This document shows positions 1 through 16,771 of a stretch of 64,000 bases of DNA, in pieces; position 1 is the first letter of the stretch, and the number at the start of each line of letters is the position of its first letter. This DNA is from Actinocatenispora rupis (GTDB lineage Bacteria; Actinomycetota; Actinomycetes; Mycobacteriales; Micromonosporaceae): the NCBI RefSeq assembly GCF_016861975.1, contig NZ_BOMB01000013.1, positions 1 through 64,000 of the forward strand, in the 5' to 3' direction. The notes below the pieces were generated by a model. It saw only the letters and a program-made list of their open reading frames with translations. It did no database searches and had not been told where the DNA came from. The translations under genes and the position numbers were made by a program.

Positions 1-1
1 G

Positions 2-430
2 TCGGGGATGTTGGCGTTGCAGAAGAACATCGAGGGCGCGTTCGACGGCGGCCGGTTGCACATCACGCTGGAGATCACCAAGGACAACGGGAAGTACGCC
101 GCCGGCGACGAACCCGTGTACGGCGCGGACACCGGCCCGAACTGCCGCGGGCTGCCGCAGCCGACGGTGCCGTTCGCCGGGCCCGACATCAACGACGGCT
201 ACCGGTACGGTGCGCCGCACTCCGGTGGCCTGCTCAACAACGACACGCTCGGCGGTGTCGGCGGCGGCACCGGCTCCGTCGACATGGGGTACGCCGGGAC
301 GGCGGAGGAGCGCGCCGTGGTGGATCCGCTGGTCGCCGCGGCCACGGACCGGAACGTGACGCAGGTCGGCGGCATCGACGACCTGCTGTGGGGACCGCTG
401 ATGCGTGGATCGGTGGTGAGTGCCAAGTGA
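2..430 (+). CDS. MceA-like protein, C-terminal part (cut by window edge)
   Basis: C-terminal 142 codons of an Mce-family substrate-binding protein. The open frame runs in from the window edge and stops with TGA at 428-430. The segment GPNCRGLPQP and the Gly/Asp-rich tail match the usual end of MceA proteins, and four more mce genes plus an MceE lipoprotein follow in the expected order. Mce proteins form a periplasmic/cell-wall hexameric tunnel that feeds lipids or sterols to a YrbE/MceG ABC importer. The stop overlaps the GTG start of the next gene (GTGA), which indicates translational coupling. The Mce domain and signal anchor lie outside the window. Confidence 0.85.
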   Translation, partial: SGMLALQKNIEGAFDGGRLHITLEITKDNGKYAAGDEPVYGADTGPNCRGLPQPTVPFAGPDINDGYRYGAPHSGGLLNNDTLGGVGGGTGSVDMGYAGTAEERAVVDPLVAAATDRNVTQVGGIDDLLWGPLMRGSVVSAK

Positions 431-1527
431 CACGGAGCAGCAGCCGCAGCGTCCTGCCGTCGCTGGTGAAGCTGGCGGTGTTCGCGGTCGTGACGATCGC
501 GTTGACGGCGTTGCTGGCGCAGACCCTCGGCTCGCTGGGCTGGCTCGGGGGCACCCGGTACAAGGCCCAGTTCACCGACGTGACCGGCCTGTTGCAGGGT
601 GACGACATCCGCATCGCCGGCGTGAAGGTGGGCCAGGTCAAGGACATCGAGCTGGTACACGGGAAGACGGCGCAGGTGTCGTTCACCCTCGACGACACGA
701 TCACGGTGCCGAAGTCGGTCCGAGCGAAGATCCGCTACCGCAACCTCATCGGCCAGCGGTACGTCGAGCTGACGGAGGGCTCGGGTGACGGCGGCGAGAT
801 GCGCCCGGGTGACGTGATCCCGGTGTCGCACACCGAACCGGCGCTCGACCTGACCGTACTGTTCAACGGCTTCCAGCCGCTGTTCGCCGGGCTGTCGCCC
901 AAGGACGTCAACAAGTTCGCGTACGAGATCATCCAGGTGTTGCAGGGCGAGGGCGGCACCGTGAACGACCTGCTGGCGCGTACCGCGTCGTTGACGAACA
1001 CGCTGGCGGACCGGGACAAGGTGATCGGCCGCGTGATCGACAACCTGAACCAGGTGCTCGCCACGCTCAACGCACGCGGTACGAAGCTGTCCGACACGAT
1101 CGGGTCGTTGCAGGACTTCGTGTCCGGGCTGGCCGCGGACCGGCGCATCATCGGCGACTCGATCCAGAGCCTCGGCGACCTCACCGGCTCCACCGCCGAC
1201 CTGGTACAGCAGGGGCGGCCGGCGCTGCGCGAGGACATCCGCCAGCTGCGTACGCTGGCCGGCACGCTCAACGCGAACTCGACGGTCATCGAGGGCACCC
1301 TGGCGCGGCTCCCGGTGCGGTTCAACGCCCTCGCCCGCACCGCGTCGTACGGGTCGTGGCTGAACTTCTACATGTGCAACTTCGACGGCTCGCTGAACGT
1401 ACCGGGGGTCGGGACGGTCAACCCGACGACGTTCTCTGCCGCGGCGGCGCGCTGCGAGAAGGGCGGCACGCCGGCGACGCCGAACCCGAAGAAGTCCGGC
1501 GGTTCCGGCGGGGGAGGTGGCCGGTGA
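427..1527 (+). CDS. MceB-family lipid-import protein
   Basis: A 366-residue Mce protein. One N-terminal membrane anchor lies at about residues 12-30. An Mce/MlaD domain follows at about 38-115 and includes the typical IAGVKVGQVKDIEL stretch. A long helical region with Leu/Asp heptads fits the tunnel-forming coiled part, and the end is a Gly-rich tail. I chose GTG at 427 because it overlaps the upstream stop as GTGA; an ATG at 388 is in frame but would lie inside mceA. Its own stop overlaps the next GTG at 1524. Substrate cannot be told from sequence. Confidence 0.88.
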   Translation: MTRSSSRSVLPSLVKLAVFAVVTIALTALLAQTLGSLGWLGGTRYKAQFTDVTGLLQGDDIRIAGVKVGQVKDIELVHGKTAQVSFTLDDTITVPKSVRAKIRYRNLIGQRYVELTEGSGDGGEMRPGDVIPVSHTEPALDLTVLFNGFQPLFAGLSPKDVNKFAYEIIQVLQGEGGTVNDLLARTASLTNTLADRDKVIGRVIDNLNQVLATLNARGTKLSDTIGSLQDFVSGLAADRRIIGDSIQSLGDLTGSTADLVQQGRPALREDIRQLRTLAGTLNANSTVIEGTLARLPVRFNALARTASYGSWLNFYMCNFDGSLNVPGVGTVNPTTFSAAAARCEKGGTPATPNPKKSGGSGGGGGR

Positions 1528-2675
1528 AACCGTTCCGCGAGCGTAACCCGGTCGTCATCGGCGCGGCCGGGCTGGCCGTGATCCTGGCCGGCGTACTGGC
1601 CGCGTTCAACACCGACAGCCTGCCGTTCATCGGTGGCGGCGACACCTACTCGGCGGCGTTCTCCGACGCGAGCGGCCTGGCCCCCGACAACGAGGTACGC
1701 ATCGCGGGCGTGAAGGTCGGCAAGGTCACCGCGGTCGACCTGACCCAGCACGGCGGCAGGCCGGAGGTACGGGTCGAGTTCGAGGTGGACCGCGGCGTGT
1801 CGTTCGGGTCGCGGACCGAGGCGATGATCCGGATCAAGACCGTACTCGGGCAGAAGTTCCTGGGGCTGGATCCGGCCGGGTCGGGCCGGATGAACCCGGG
1901 CGACGAGATCCCGCGGTCGCGGACCAGCTCACCGTTCGACGTCGTCCAGGCGGTGAACGGGCTGGCCGACACGGTCGACAAGATCGACACCAAGCAGCTG
2001 GCGAAGGCGTTCGACGTGCTCGCCACCGCGCTCAAGGACACCGCGCCGAACGTCAAGGGTTCCATCACCGGCCTGTCCCGCCTCTCCCGTACGGTCGCGA
2101 GCCGGGACGCCGCGCTGCGCGAACTGCTGCGCCGGGCGCGCGGCGTCACGAAGGTGCTGGCCGACCGGGACAAGGAGTTCCAGCAGCTCATCTCGGACGG
2201 CAACAAGCTGCTGGCCGAGGTGAAGCAGCGCCGCGACGCGATCCACGAGCTCCTCGTCAACACCGACAAGCTGGCCAACCAGCTGTCCGGCCTGGTCACG
2301 GACAACCAGAAGCAGCTCGACCCGGCGCTGCGCGAACTGCGTGCCGTGGTCGGCATCCTGCAACGCAACCGCGACAACCTGACGAAGAGCATCCAGAGCA
2401 TGTCGCCGTTCCTCGACGCGTTCAACAACGTACTGGGCAACGGGCGCTGGTTCGACTCGTACATCGACGCGCTGCTCCAGCCGTACCTGCCGGGTGCGCC
2501 GCCGGCGACCCCGGCGGGCGGTGACCGCGCCGGTGCCGCCGCCAACGAGAAGGCCCCCGCGGCCGGTTCGAAGGCGACACCCGGCACCAAGGCGACGCCC
2601 GGCAGCACGGCGACGCCCCGGAGCACGCCGAGCGGCAAGGCGACGGCCGGCCCGACCACGAGCCCGGGTAGGTGA
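1524..2675 (+). CDS. MceC-family lipid-import protein
   Basis: A 383-residue Mce protein with an N-terminal membrane segment at about 9-28 and an Mce domain at about 40-115 (IAGVKVGKVTAVDL). A helical region follows with Leu/Asp/Arg repeats. The last 50 residues are low complexity (Ala/Thr/Pro/Lys/Gly with KATPG-type repeats), as in many actinobacterial MceC proteins. Start GTG 1524 overlaps the mceB stop. The stop overlaps the GTG of mceD, so the whole series is translationally coupled. Confidence 0.88.
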   Translation: MKPFRERNPVVIGAAGLAVILAGVLAAFNTDSLPFIGGGDTYSAAFSDASGLAPDNEVRIAGVKVGKVTAVDLTQHGGRPEVRVEFEVDRGVSFGSRTEAMIRIKTVLGQKFLGLDPAGSGRMNPGDEIPRSRTSSPFDVVQAVNGLADTVDKIDTKQLAKAFDVLATALKDTAPNVKGSITGLSRLSRTVASRDAALRELLRRARGVTKVLADRDKEFQQLISDGNKLLAEVKQRRDAIHELLVNTDKLANQLSGLVTDNQKQLDPALRELRAVVGILQRNRDNLTKSIQSMSPFLDAFNNVLGNGRWFDSYIDALLQPYLPGAPPATPAGGDRAGAAANEKAPAAGSKATPGTKATPGSTATPRSTPSGKATAGPTTSPGR

Positions 2676-3988
2676 GGCGGATGTCCAGGCACACCAACGG
2701 ATCCCGGCCGCTCGCGCTGTTCCGCAGCCCGCTCGGCATCGTCCTCGCCGCAGCCGTCGTCGTCGTACTCGGCACCGCGATCGGGCTCGCCGCCTGGCGT
2801 TCCGGGCCGCCGCAGCGGACGCTGACCGCGCACTTCGCCGCCGCCGTCGGCATCTACCCGAACTCCGACGTGCGCATCATGGGCGTCAAGGTCGGCACGA
2901 TCACGCGGGTGCACCCGGAGGGCAGCACCGTCGCCGTCACCATGACGTACGACGCGAAGTACAAGGTGCCGGCGACGGCGAAGGCGGTCATCGTGCCGCC
3001 GAGCGTCGTCTCCGACCGGTACGTGCAGCTCACCCCCGGATACTCCGGGCACGGGGCGCTGCTCGCCGACCACGCCCAGCTGCGCGGCGCGCGGGCGGTC
3101 GTCCCGCTGGAGCTGGACGACGTGTACAAGGCGCTCGACAACCTGAACACCGCGCTCGGCCCGGACGGCGCCAACAAGAACGGTTCGCTGTCGAACCTCG
3201 TCGGCAACGCCCGGAAGAACCTGCAGGGCAACGGAAAGGACCTGCACCAGACGCTGAACGATCTGGCCGACGCGCTCGACACGCTGTCGGACGGCCGGCA
3301 GGACCTGTTCGGCACCGTGGTCAACCTGCAGAAGTTCACGACCGCGCTGGCCGAGTCCGACGACGCGGTACGACAGTTCAACTCGCAGCTCGCCGACGTG
3401 TCCGAGCAGCTGGCCGGGGAGCGGGACGACCTGGCCGCGGCGTTGCGGGACCTGGGTGTGGCGCTGGGGCAGGTCAGCCGGTTCGTCAAGAACAACCGGC
3501 AGGAGCTGGTGAACAACGTCGACGCGCTGACCGACATCACCGGCGTACTGGTGAAGCAGCAGAAGTCCATCATGGACATCCTCGACGTGGCGCCGACCGC
3601 GCTGTCCAACCTGAACCTGGCATACAACGCGCGTTCCGGCACCTTGGACGTCCGCGACGACGTGCTCGGGCCGTACGACGCCGCCTCGTACGTGTGCTCG
3701 GTGGTCACGCACCTGGTGCCGGCGAAGCAGGTGCCGCTGGCGTGCTTCAAGCTGGCGACGCTGCTGGCCAAGGCCGGCCAGCCGCTCACCAAGGAACTCA
3801 AGAAGCTGCTCAGCCTGCTGCCGCTGCCCGGCGTGGACCTCGGCGCGATCGTCGACCCGGACCCCGACGGGACGACCGGCGGCACCGGGCGTACCGGGTC
3901 GAAGCCCGAGGACGGGGCGGGCGACACGTCCGGCGGCGTCACGTCCGACCCGACCCTCGGCGGCATCCTCGGAGGCGGTGCGTCATGA
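2672..3988 (+). CDS. MceD-family lipid-import protein
   Basis: A 438-residue Mce protein. It has a membrane anchor at about 20-42, an Mce domain with IMGVKVGTITRVHP, and a long alpha-helical part. Near residues 345-365 are two Cys (YVCSVV and LACFKL) that could form a disulfide outside the cell. The C-terminus is rich in Gly, Thr and Asp. GTG 2672 overlaps the previous stop; an ATG at 2681 is an alternative three codons later. The stop overlaps the ATG of the MceE lipoprotein gene. Confidence 0.87.
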   Translation: MRRMSRHTNGSRPLALFRSPLGIVLAAAVVVVLGTAIGLAAWRSGPPQRTLTAHFAAAVGIYPNSDVRIMGVKVGTITRVHPEGSTVAVTMTYDAKYKVPATAKAVIVPPSVVSDRYVQLTPGYSGHGALLADHAQLRGARAVVPLELDDVYKALDNLNTALGPDGANKNGSLSNLVGNARKNLQGNGKDLHQTLNDLADALDTLSDGRQDLFGTVVNLQKFTTALAESDDAVRQFNSQLADVSEQLAGERDDLAAALRDLGVALGQVSRFVKNNRQELVNNVDALTDITGVLVKQQKSIMDILDVAPTALSNLNLAYNARSGTLDVRDDVLGPYDAASYVCSVVTHLVPAKQVPLACFKLATLLAKAGQPLTKELKKLLSLLPLPGVDLGAIVDPDPDGTTGGTGRTGSKPEDGAGDTSGGVTSDPTLGGILGGGAS

Positions 3989-5175
3989 GTACGGACCGGA
4001 GGCGGCGGGTCGCGCGGGCGGTGCGGCGGATCGGCCTGGTGTTCGCCAGCCTGCTGCTCCTCGCCGGCTGCAGTTCCCAGGGCCTGTACGGGGTGTCCCT
4101 GCCGGGCGGCTCCGGCGGCGGCGGATACCGGGTGACGATCCAGTTCGCCGACGTCCTCGACCTCGTACCGCAGTCGGCGGTGAAGGTGAACGACGTGACC
4201 GTCGGCAGCGTACGCACGATCACGTTGAAGGGGTGGCACGCCGCGGTCGTCGTACAGGTGGACCGGGACGTCGCGCTGCCGGCGAACGCGGTGGCCTCGA
4301 TCCGGCAGACGAGCCTGCTCGGCGAGAAGTTCGTGGACCTGAGCGCGCCGACGGACCGCCCGGCGACCGGCCGGCTCGCCGACGGCGCCACCATCCCCCT
4401 GTCGCGTACGAGTCGCAACGCCGAGGCCGAGGAGGTGCTCGGCGCGATGTCGTTGCTGCTCAACGGTGGCAGCCTGGAGAAGCTGCGGACCATCAACGAC
4501 GAGGTCGGCAAGATCTTCGCCGGCAAGGAGAGCGACGTCCGCGACACGCTGCACCAGCTGGACACGTTCATCGGCGGGCTGGACGACCAGAAGAAGGACA
4601 TCGTCCGGGCGATCGACGCGCTGGACAAGTTCTCCGCGGAGGTGGCGCGGCAGCGGGTCACCGTGGCGAAGGCGGTCGACGCGCTCGACCCGGGGCTCAA
4701 GGTACTCAACGGCCAGCGCCAGCAGCTCGTCGACATGCTCGCCGCGCTGGGCAAGCTCGGCCGCGTCGGTACCCGGGTGGTGCAGGAGAGCCGGGCCGAC
4801 CTGCTGGCCAACCTGCGCTCCCTGCAACCGATCCTGACCCAGCTCGTACGCTCGGGCGACAACCTGCCGAAGTCGCTGGACCAGCTCCTGACGTACCCGT
4901 TCCCGCCGAACGTGACGGGCGCGATCGTCGGCGACTACGTCAACCTGCGCCTCACGCTCGACCTGAACGTCGGCGACCTGCTCACGAACCTGCTGACCAG
5001 TACGCCGACGGGCGACCAGAACGGCAAGGTCAAGAACCAGAACGGTCCGGTCCGCGACCCGAACGGGCCGGCCACCGGGCCCACCGACGCGCACGGCAAG
5101 TCACTGCCGCCGGGCGAGGCCAATCCGCGGCAGGGTGACCTGCTGAGCATGCTCGTGGGAGGGCTGACCGGATGA
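3985..5175 (+). CDS. MceE-family lipoprotein
   Basis: A 396-residue Mce protein that carries a lipoprotein signal peptide: basic N-region, hydrophobic LVFASLLLL core and the lipobox LAGC with Cys29. Lipid attachment is the hallmark of MceE (LprK-like) members. The Mce domain follows (VNDVTVGSVRTITL) and then a helical region. ATG 3985 overlaps the mceD stop (ATGA). The family assembles with the other five Mce proteins; the lipidated member anchors the complex in the membrane. Confidence 0.9.
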   Translation: MSTDRRRRVARAVRRIGLVFASLLLLAGCSSQGLYGVSLPGGSGGGGYRVTIQFADVLDLVPQSAVKVNDVTVGSVRTITLKGWHAAVVVQVDRDVALPANAVASIRQTSLLGEKFVDLSAPTDRPATGRLADGATIPLSRTSRNAEAEEVLGAMSLLLNGGSLEKLRTINDEVGKIFAGKESDVRDTLHQLDTFIGGLDDQKKDIVRAIDALDKFSAEVARQRVTVAKAVDALDPGLKVLNGQRQQLVDMLAALGKLGRVGTRVVQESRADLLANLRSLQPILTQLVRSGDNLPKSLDQLLTYPFPPNVTGAIVGDYVNLRLTLDLNVGDLLTNLLTSTPTGDQNGKVKNQNGPVRDPNGPATGPTDAHGKSLPPGEANPRQGDLLSMLVGGLTG

Positions 5176-6473
5176 TTCCCCGCGGCGTGAAGCTCAAGTG
5201 CCTGGCGTTCGTCCTGGTCAGCGTCCTCGGCGTGGCGTACGTGGCGGTCCGGTACGTCGGGGTCGGCGCGTCCCTGGTCGGCAGCACGTACCAGCTGTCG
5301 GCGGACTTCGCGAGCGCCGGCGGCATCTTCACCAACGCCTCCGTCACGTACCGGGGTAGTCCGGTCGGCAAGGTCACCGCCGTCGACCTCACCGCCCACG
5401 GCGTACGGGTCGGGATGCGCATCGACCGCGGCGTCAAGATCCCGCGCGACCTGCGCGCCGTCGTCGCGGACCGCTCCGCCGTCGGCGAGCAGTACCTGGA
5501 CCTGCGGCCGAACACCGCCGCCGGCCCGTACCTGGCGGCCGGGGACACGATCCCGCAGAGCCGCACCGGCACGCCGCTGCCGACCGAGACGCTGCTGGTC
5601 AACCTGGACAAGCTGATCGCGTCGGTGGACACCAAGGACCTGCAGGTGGTCATCGACGAGCTGGGCCAGGCGTTCGAGGGCAGCGAGGACTCGCTCCAGC
5701 GGATCATCGACTCCAGCGACAAGCTGCTGCTCAGCGCGAACGCCAACCTGCCCCAGACCGTACGGCTGCTCCAGGACGGCCAGACCGTCCTCACCACGCA
5801 GCAGGCGTCGTCGGCCGAGATCCGCCGGTGGGCGCGCGGCCTCGCGCAACTCACCACGACCGTGCGTACGTCCGACGCCGACCTGCGCAAGGTCCTGGCG
5901 AACGCGCCGCCCGCCGCCCGCCAGGTCGCCGACCTGATCCGCGGCGTCGACCCGAGCGTCGGCACCCTGCTGGGCAACCTGATCACCGTCGGCGGCGTCG
6001 CCACCCGCCGGCTCCCCGGCATCAAGCAGATCCTCGTCGTGTACCCGCTGGTCACGGCCGGCGGCTTCACCGTGACGCCGGGGGACGGTACGGCGCACTT
6101 CGGGCTGGTGCTCGACGTCGACGACCCACCGCCGTGCCAGTACATCCGGACCGGCGAAACGCGGAAGTGCACGGCCGCGGAGCAGAGCCAGGGCTCCAGC
6201 GTCCGCGGGACGAACAACGCCCCGCGCCCCAGCGGCCCCGAGATCACCCCCGTACCGGAGGGCGGTGGCTCGCTGCCCGCCGCCGGTTCGTCCGCCGGCT
6301 CCGGCTCCACGCAGCAGAAGGCCGGCGCCAACCTCGCCGGGTACGACCCGACCACCGGTCTCGTACTCGGCCCGGACGGCGAACCGCTCCAGTTCGGCGG
6401 CACCGGCGGCCAGTACCAGCTGGCCGGCGACCAGTCCTGGAAGCAGTTGCTGCTCGCCGGCCTTGAGCCGTGA
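5172..6473 (+). CDS. MceF-family lipid-import protein
   Basis: A 433-residue last Mce protein of the operon. It has an N-terminal membrane segment (CLAFVLVSVLGVAYVAV), an Mce domain with YRGSPVGKVTAVDL, a helical section, and a C-terminal region of about 100 residues rich in Gly/Ser/Pro that is probably disordered. ATG 5172 overlaps the mceE stop. The order A-B-C-D-E-F followed by two Mce-associated proteins is the standard actinobacterial arrangement. Confidence 0.88.
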   Translation: MIPRGVKLKCLAFVLVSVLGVAYVAVRYVGVGASLVGSTYQLSADFASAGGIFTNASVTYRGSPVGKVTAVDLTAHGVRVGMRIDRGVKIPRDLRAVVADRSAVGEQYLDLRPNTAAGPYLAAGDTIPQSRTGTPLPTETLLVNLDKLIASVDTKDLQVVIDELGQAFEGSEDSLQRIIDSSDKLLLSANANLPQTVRLLQDGQTVLTTQQASSAEIRRWARGLAQLTTTVRTSDADLRKVLANAPPAARQVADLIRGVDPSVGTLLGNLITVGGVATRRLPGIKQILVVYPLVTAGGFTVTPGDGTAHFGLVLDVDDPPPCQYIRTGETRKCTAAEQSQGSSVRGTNNAPRPSGPEITPVPEGGGSLPAAGSSAGSGSTQQKAGANLAGYDPTTGLVLGPDGEPLQFGGTGGQYQLAGDQSWKQLLLAGLEP

Positions 6474-6507
6474 CGCGCCACCCGAAGTACGAACAGGAGA
6501 ACCACCG

Positions 6508-7131
6508 ATGAGCGCAGACCGCAGGCGCCGGTCCGAGCCGCCCGCCGACGAGGCGTCCGGCTCCGACCGTGACCGACGGTCCGGCCCGGCGGCCACCGAC
6601 GACCGGCCCGCCGCACCGCGGCCGAACATCCTCCGCCGGTACTGGTCGTCCACGCTCGGCCTGGTCGTCACCGCCGGCGTACTCGCCGTCCTGCTGGTGG
6701 GCGGCCTCGCGCTGGGCGCCGTCTTCGGCCTCGACGCGTACCACAAGCGCCAGGACGACATCGCACGCAACGGCGCGCTGTCCGCCGCGAAGACGACGGT
6801 CAGCAACTTCATGAGCGTCAGCGCCAGCAGCGTCGACCGCGACCTGAAACGGACCCTGTCCGGCGCGACCGGCGACTTCAAGCGCGAGTACCAGAACGGC
6901 ATGGCCCAGACGAAGGCCGCCGTGGTGGAGAACAAGGTCGACTCCAAGGCCCGCGTACTCTGGGCCGGCGTCGTCACGAGCAAGGACAAATCGGCGACGG
7001 TACTCGTGGCCATGGACGCGACGGTCAAGAACACGAACGCACCGGACGGCCGCCGCGCGCACTACCGGGTACAGGTGACCATGGCCGAGCAGGACGGCCG
7101 CTGGCTGGTCTCGAAGCTCGACTTCGTCTGA
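6508..7131 (+). CDS. Mce-associated membrane protein
   Basis: A 207-residue protein: charged, disordered N-terminus (about 1-45), one membrane helix at about 50-76, then an extracytoplasmic domain of about 130 residues ending in KLDFV. This is the usual shape of Mas (Mce-associated) proteins that follow mceF. Start ATG 6508 is preceded by CAGGAGA at good spacing. An in-frame upstream extension to 6265 would lie inside mceF and has no supporting ribosome site. Its role in the import complex is inferred from family and position. Confidence 0.82.
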   Translation: MSADRRRRSEPPADEASGSDRDRRSGPAATDDRPAAPRPNILRRYWSSTLGLVVTAGVLAVLLVGGLALGAVFGLDAYHKRQDDIARNGALSAAKTTVSNFMSVSASSVDRDLKRTLSGATGDFKREYQNGMAQTKAAVVENKVDSKARVLWAGVVTSKDKSATVLVAMDATVKNTNAPDGRRAHYRVQVTMAEQDGRWLVSKLDFV

Positions 7132-7164
7132 CCGGTCGCGAGCAGGTACGGAGGAAATCCCGCG

Positions 7165-8352
7165 ATGGCCCGTTACAAGCCCCGGGGGCTGCGCACCCAG
7201 TCGCCGTCGAAGCCGGGTGCGGCCCGCCGCCCCGCCGGTACCACCAAGCGCACCCGTCCCGCCCCGCCCGCCGACAACCCGGACACCGACACCCAGGTCC
7301 CCGTAACCGCAGCTCAGCCCGTCAATACCGGCACCCCCGCCCAGGACACCGAGCCCGCCCAGAACACCGAGCCTGCGAAGGACGCCGAGCCTGCGGAGGA
7401 CCCCGGGACCACTCCCGACGCGGACGAGGTTCGGGAAACCGACGACGCCGGGGACATCGATGCCGGTCAGGGCACGGATGACGCTCCGGACAGGGACGAG
7501 CAGGTTCCGGCCGACGACGATTCCAAGGCGGTCAAGGCCGACGACACCGACACCGCATCGGACCGCACCGAAGCATCCGGTACGAAGACGCGCCGCCCGA
7601 GCCCCCGCCCCCGTCGTACGAGGAAGGCCGCGGGGGAGCGGTCCACGGTCGAGACGGACGGGGCGTCGGGCGGGCGCAAGCCGTCCCCGCGCCCCCGGCG
7701 TACCGAGGAGGCGGCGACCCCGGTCGCGTCGTCGCGGCCCAAGGTGAAGGCCCCGGCGCGCCCCACCGGTACCCGCCGCCCGGCCACCGGCAACAAACCG
7801 GACGGTACGAAGAAGCCCGCGCGGCGGGGTGGAAAGCGTGCGGCGGCGCAGCGTCGGCGGCTGGCGCGTCGGCTCGCCGGCCTGCACGTCCTCGTCGTGG
7901 TCCTCGCCGTACTCGCGGTCCTGACCGTCCCGGCCGCGGTGTACGCCCTGGTCGCCAGCTATCGGGCCGACCAGACGAAGCAGGCGGAGAGCGACGCCAC
8001 GTCGGTCGCCCAGGCCGCCGCCCCCGCGATCCTCTCGTACGACTACCGCACGTTCGACGCCAGCGTCAGCCGGGGCAAGCGGTACACGGGCGGCGACTTC
8101 GCCAAGCAGTACGCGAAGAGTACGAGCGGGTTGAAGGCCAGCGCGACGAAGGTGCGGGCGATCGTGACCGCCCGGGTCGCCGCCACGAGCGTCGTCTCCA
8201 GCAGCTCCGACCAGGTCGTCCTCCTCATGTACGTCGACCAGTACCGGAAGAACGTCAACATCGACGGGCAGAAGGTCGACCAGAACCGCGTGCTGTTGAC
8301 GATGACCAGGCAGAATGGCTCGTGGAAGGTCACCAAGGTCACGGCGATCTGA
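7165..8352 (+). CDS. Mce-associated membrane protein with long acidic/basic disordered N-terminus
   Basis: A 395-residue protein. The first 225 or so residues are low complexity: an acidic Asp/Glu/Pro/Thr stretch with repeated TEPA-type units, then an Arg/Pro/Lys-rich part with three RPSPRPRRT-like units. One membrane helix lies at about 233-256, followed by a Mas-type extracytoplasmic domain ending in VTKVTAI, similar in outline to the preceding gene. The ribosome site GGAGGAAA lies before ATG 7165. It is the last gene of the mce operon. Confidence 0.78.
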   Translation: MARYKPRGLRTQSPSKPGAARRPAGTTKRTRPAPPADNPDTDTQVPVTAAQPVNTGTPAQDTEPAQNTEPAKDAEPAEDPGTTPDADEVRETDDAGDIDAGQGTDDAPDRDEQVPADDDSKAVKADDTDTASDRTEASGTKTRRPSPRPRRTRKAAGERSTVETDGASGGRKPSPRPRRTEEAATPVASSRPKVKAPARPTGTRRPATGNKPDGTKKPARRGGKRAAAQRRRLARRLAGLHVLVVVLAVLAVLTVPAAVYALVASYRADQTKQAESDATSVAQAAAPAILSYDYRTFDASVSRGKRYTGGDFAKQYAKSTSGLKASATKVRAIVTARVAATSVVSSSSDQVVLLMYVDQYRKNVNIDGQKVDQNRVLLTMTRQNGSWKVTKVTAI

Positions 8353-8586
8353 CCCCTACCGGTAGGTGCTTGTCGGTTTTTGCACCGTTGCCGGGCGGGT
8401 GTCTGGTTCGTCGATTCGGCCTTCCGGGCATGTTGACCGCGTGCCAACCCTTGACGACCCAGCGGTAGGCGGGCACGCTGATCTCTAGCTGCCTCCGCGT
8501 TGCGCGGAAGCCGGCCGTACGGAAGTTGGTGTCGGGTGCCCAGACTCGCTCTGGAGGCCGTCTCCGTGGCTCCGTGCGGCCTGGCC

Positions 8587-8615
8587 TGGACAGCGGTGTG
8601 CCCTTCGGCTACACT
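8587..8615 (+). promoter_or_regulatory. rpoB promoter (-35 TGGACA, -10 TACACT, 17-bp spacer)
   Basis: TGGACA at 8587-8592 and TACACT at 8610-8615 are separated by 17 bp, a good housekeeping-sigma match. Transcription would start near 8622, giving a leader of about 140 nt before rpoB. The remaining gene-free stretch 8353-8586 holds a short palindrome next to a T-run at 8356-8386 (possible weak end of the mce operon) and a small GC hairpin at 8494-8506. I see no gene there. Confidence 0.7.
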
Positions 8616-8761
8616 GCTAGTTTGCGCTGCCTTCCAACATTGTGCTCGCTGAAATTGTCTGATTGTCGCCGGTTTGGCGATCCTATTTGGGCGGTTTTCG
8701 GCGAGTCGTTCAAGGTGCGCGCGAAACGGCCGTCGCTGACAGGTCCTCGGAAGGACGCATC

Positions 8762-12190
<3,429 letters not shown>

Positions 12191-12196
12191 GTGGTT

Positions 12197-12225
12197 GTAC
12201 CGGGGCGCTTCGGGCGCCCCGGTAC
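12197..12225 (+). promoter_or_regulatory. strong hairpin in the rpoB-rpoC gap
   Basis: Perfect 12-bp inverted repeat (arms 12197-12208 and 12214-12225) closed by a UUCG-type loop, seven bases after the rpoB stop. There is no T-run, so a simple terminator is unlikely; an attenuator or RNA-processing/stability element between the two subunits is more likely. Confidence 0.6.
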
Positions 12226-12304
12226 CCCGAAGGACAGCGGCCGATACCACCGGCCGGGCGGCGTGCACACCGTCCGACCACAACCCAAAGGGGACTGACC
12301 ACAA

Positions 12305-16192
<3,888 letters not shown>

Positions 16193-16215
16193 GTTCAGTC
16201 CGACCCAACGGCGAC

Positions 16216-16249
16216 GGGCCGTCGGGGACCACACGGTCCCCGGCGGCCC
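16216..16249 (+). terminator. rpoC terminator hairpin
   Basis: 15-bp stem with one G-T pair (arms 16216-16230 and 16235-16249) and a 4-nt loop, 24 bp after the rpoC stop, followed by TTGCC. It has the usual high-GC terminator form with little T-run. Confidence 0.75.
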
Positions 16250-16350
16250 TTGCCGTACCGCGGGCATGGCGGCGGGCGAGTACGTTGGGACCTGATCGGA
16301 TCGATACGCGCCGGCTCGTCGACAGCCCGGCGGTACCTGGGGGGTAGCGG

Positions 16351-16725
16351 TTGTCAGCGGCAGTTGACCATGCGGCGGCGCCGACGGTTGCCGGTCGCCG
16401 GCACCCCCTCGACCCGGACCCGGTGCGGTCCACCAAGGCGCTCGCGGTGCTCTGGCTGGGTGTCGTCGGCCTGGTGTTCTCGCCGGTCGTGGCCGGTGTC
16501 GTGCCGGCGGTGTTCGCGCTGGCGCTGGGTCGGTGGACCGAGACCGAGATGCGCGCCTCCGAGGGTTTCCTGACCGGTACCGCTCCGCTCCGGCTCGGCG
16601 TCCGGTTGGCCCGGGTGGCGCTGCTCGTCGCCGTCGCGGTGGTCGTCGTCGGCGTGGTGATCGCGCTGTTCCGTACCGGTGGTGGCGGTTCCACCGGCGT
16701 TCAGTACGGTCCGGACGTGAACTGA
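16351..16725 (+). CDS. small two-helix membrane protein, unknown function
   Basis: A 124-residue protein with two membrane segments: about residues 28-55 (LAVLWLGVVGLVFSPVVAGV) and about 85-108 (ARVALLVAVAVVVVGVV). The hydrophilic loop between them has the RWTETEMRASEGF stretch, and a short Gly-rich tail follows. The start is TTG 16351 with GGGGGGTAG upstream. The layout resembles the DUF4190-type proteins common next to this locus, including the following gene, but I do not recognise a function. Confidence 0.65.
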   Translation: MSAAVDHAAAPTVAGRRHPLDPDPVRSTKALAVLWLGVVGLVFSPVVAGVVPAVFALALGRWTETEMRASEGFLTGTAPLRLGVRLARVALLVAVAVVVVGVVIALFRTGGGGSTGVQYGPDVN

Positions 16726-16771
16726 TTTCTGCCCGGCCGTCCCGTAGCGGCGCCGGCGAGGAAGGAACAGC

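Noticed and set aside
8663-8761. Longer N-terminus of RpoB from 8663
   Set aside because: The first 33 codons do not resemble RpoB, lie in the leader after a good promoter, and TTG 8762 has its own ribosome site and the family N-terminus.
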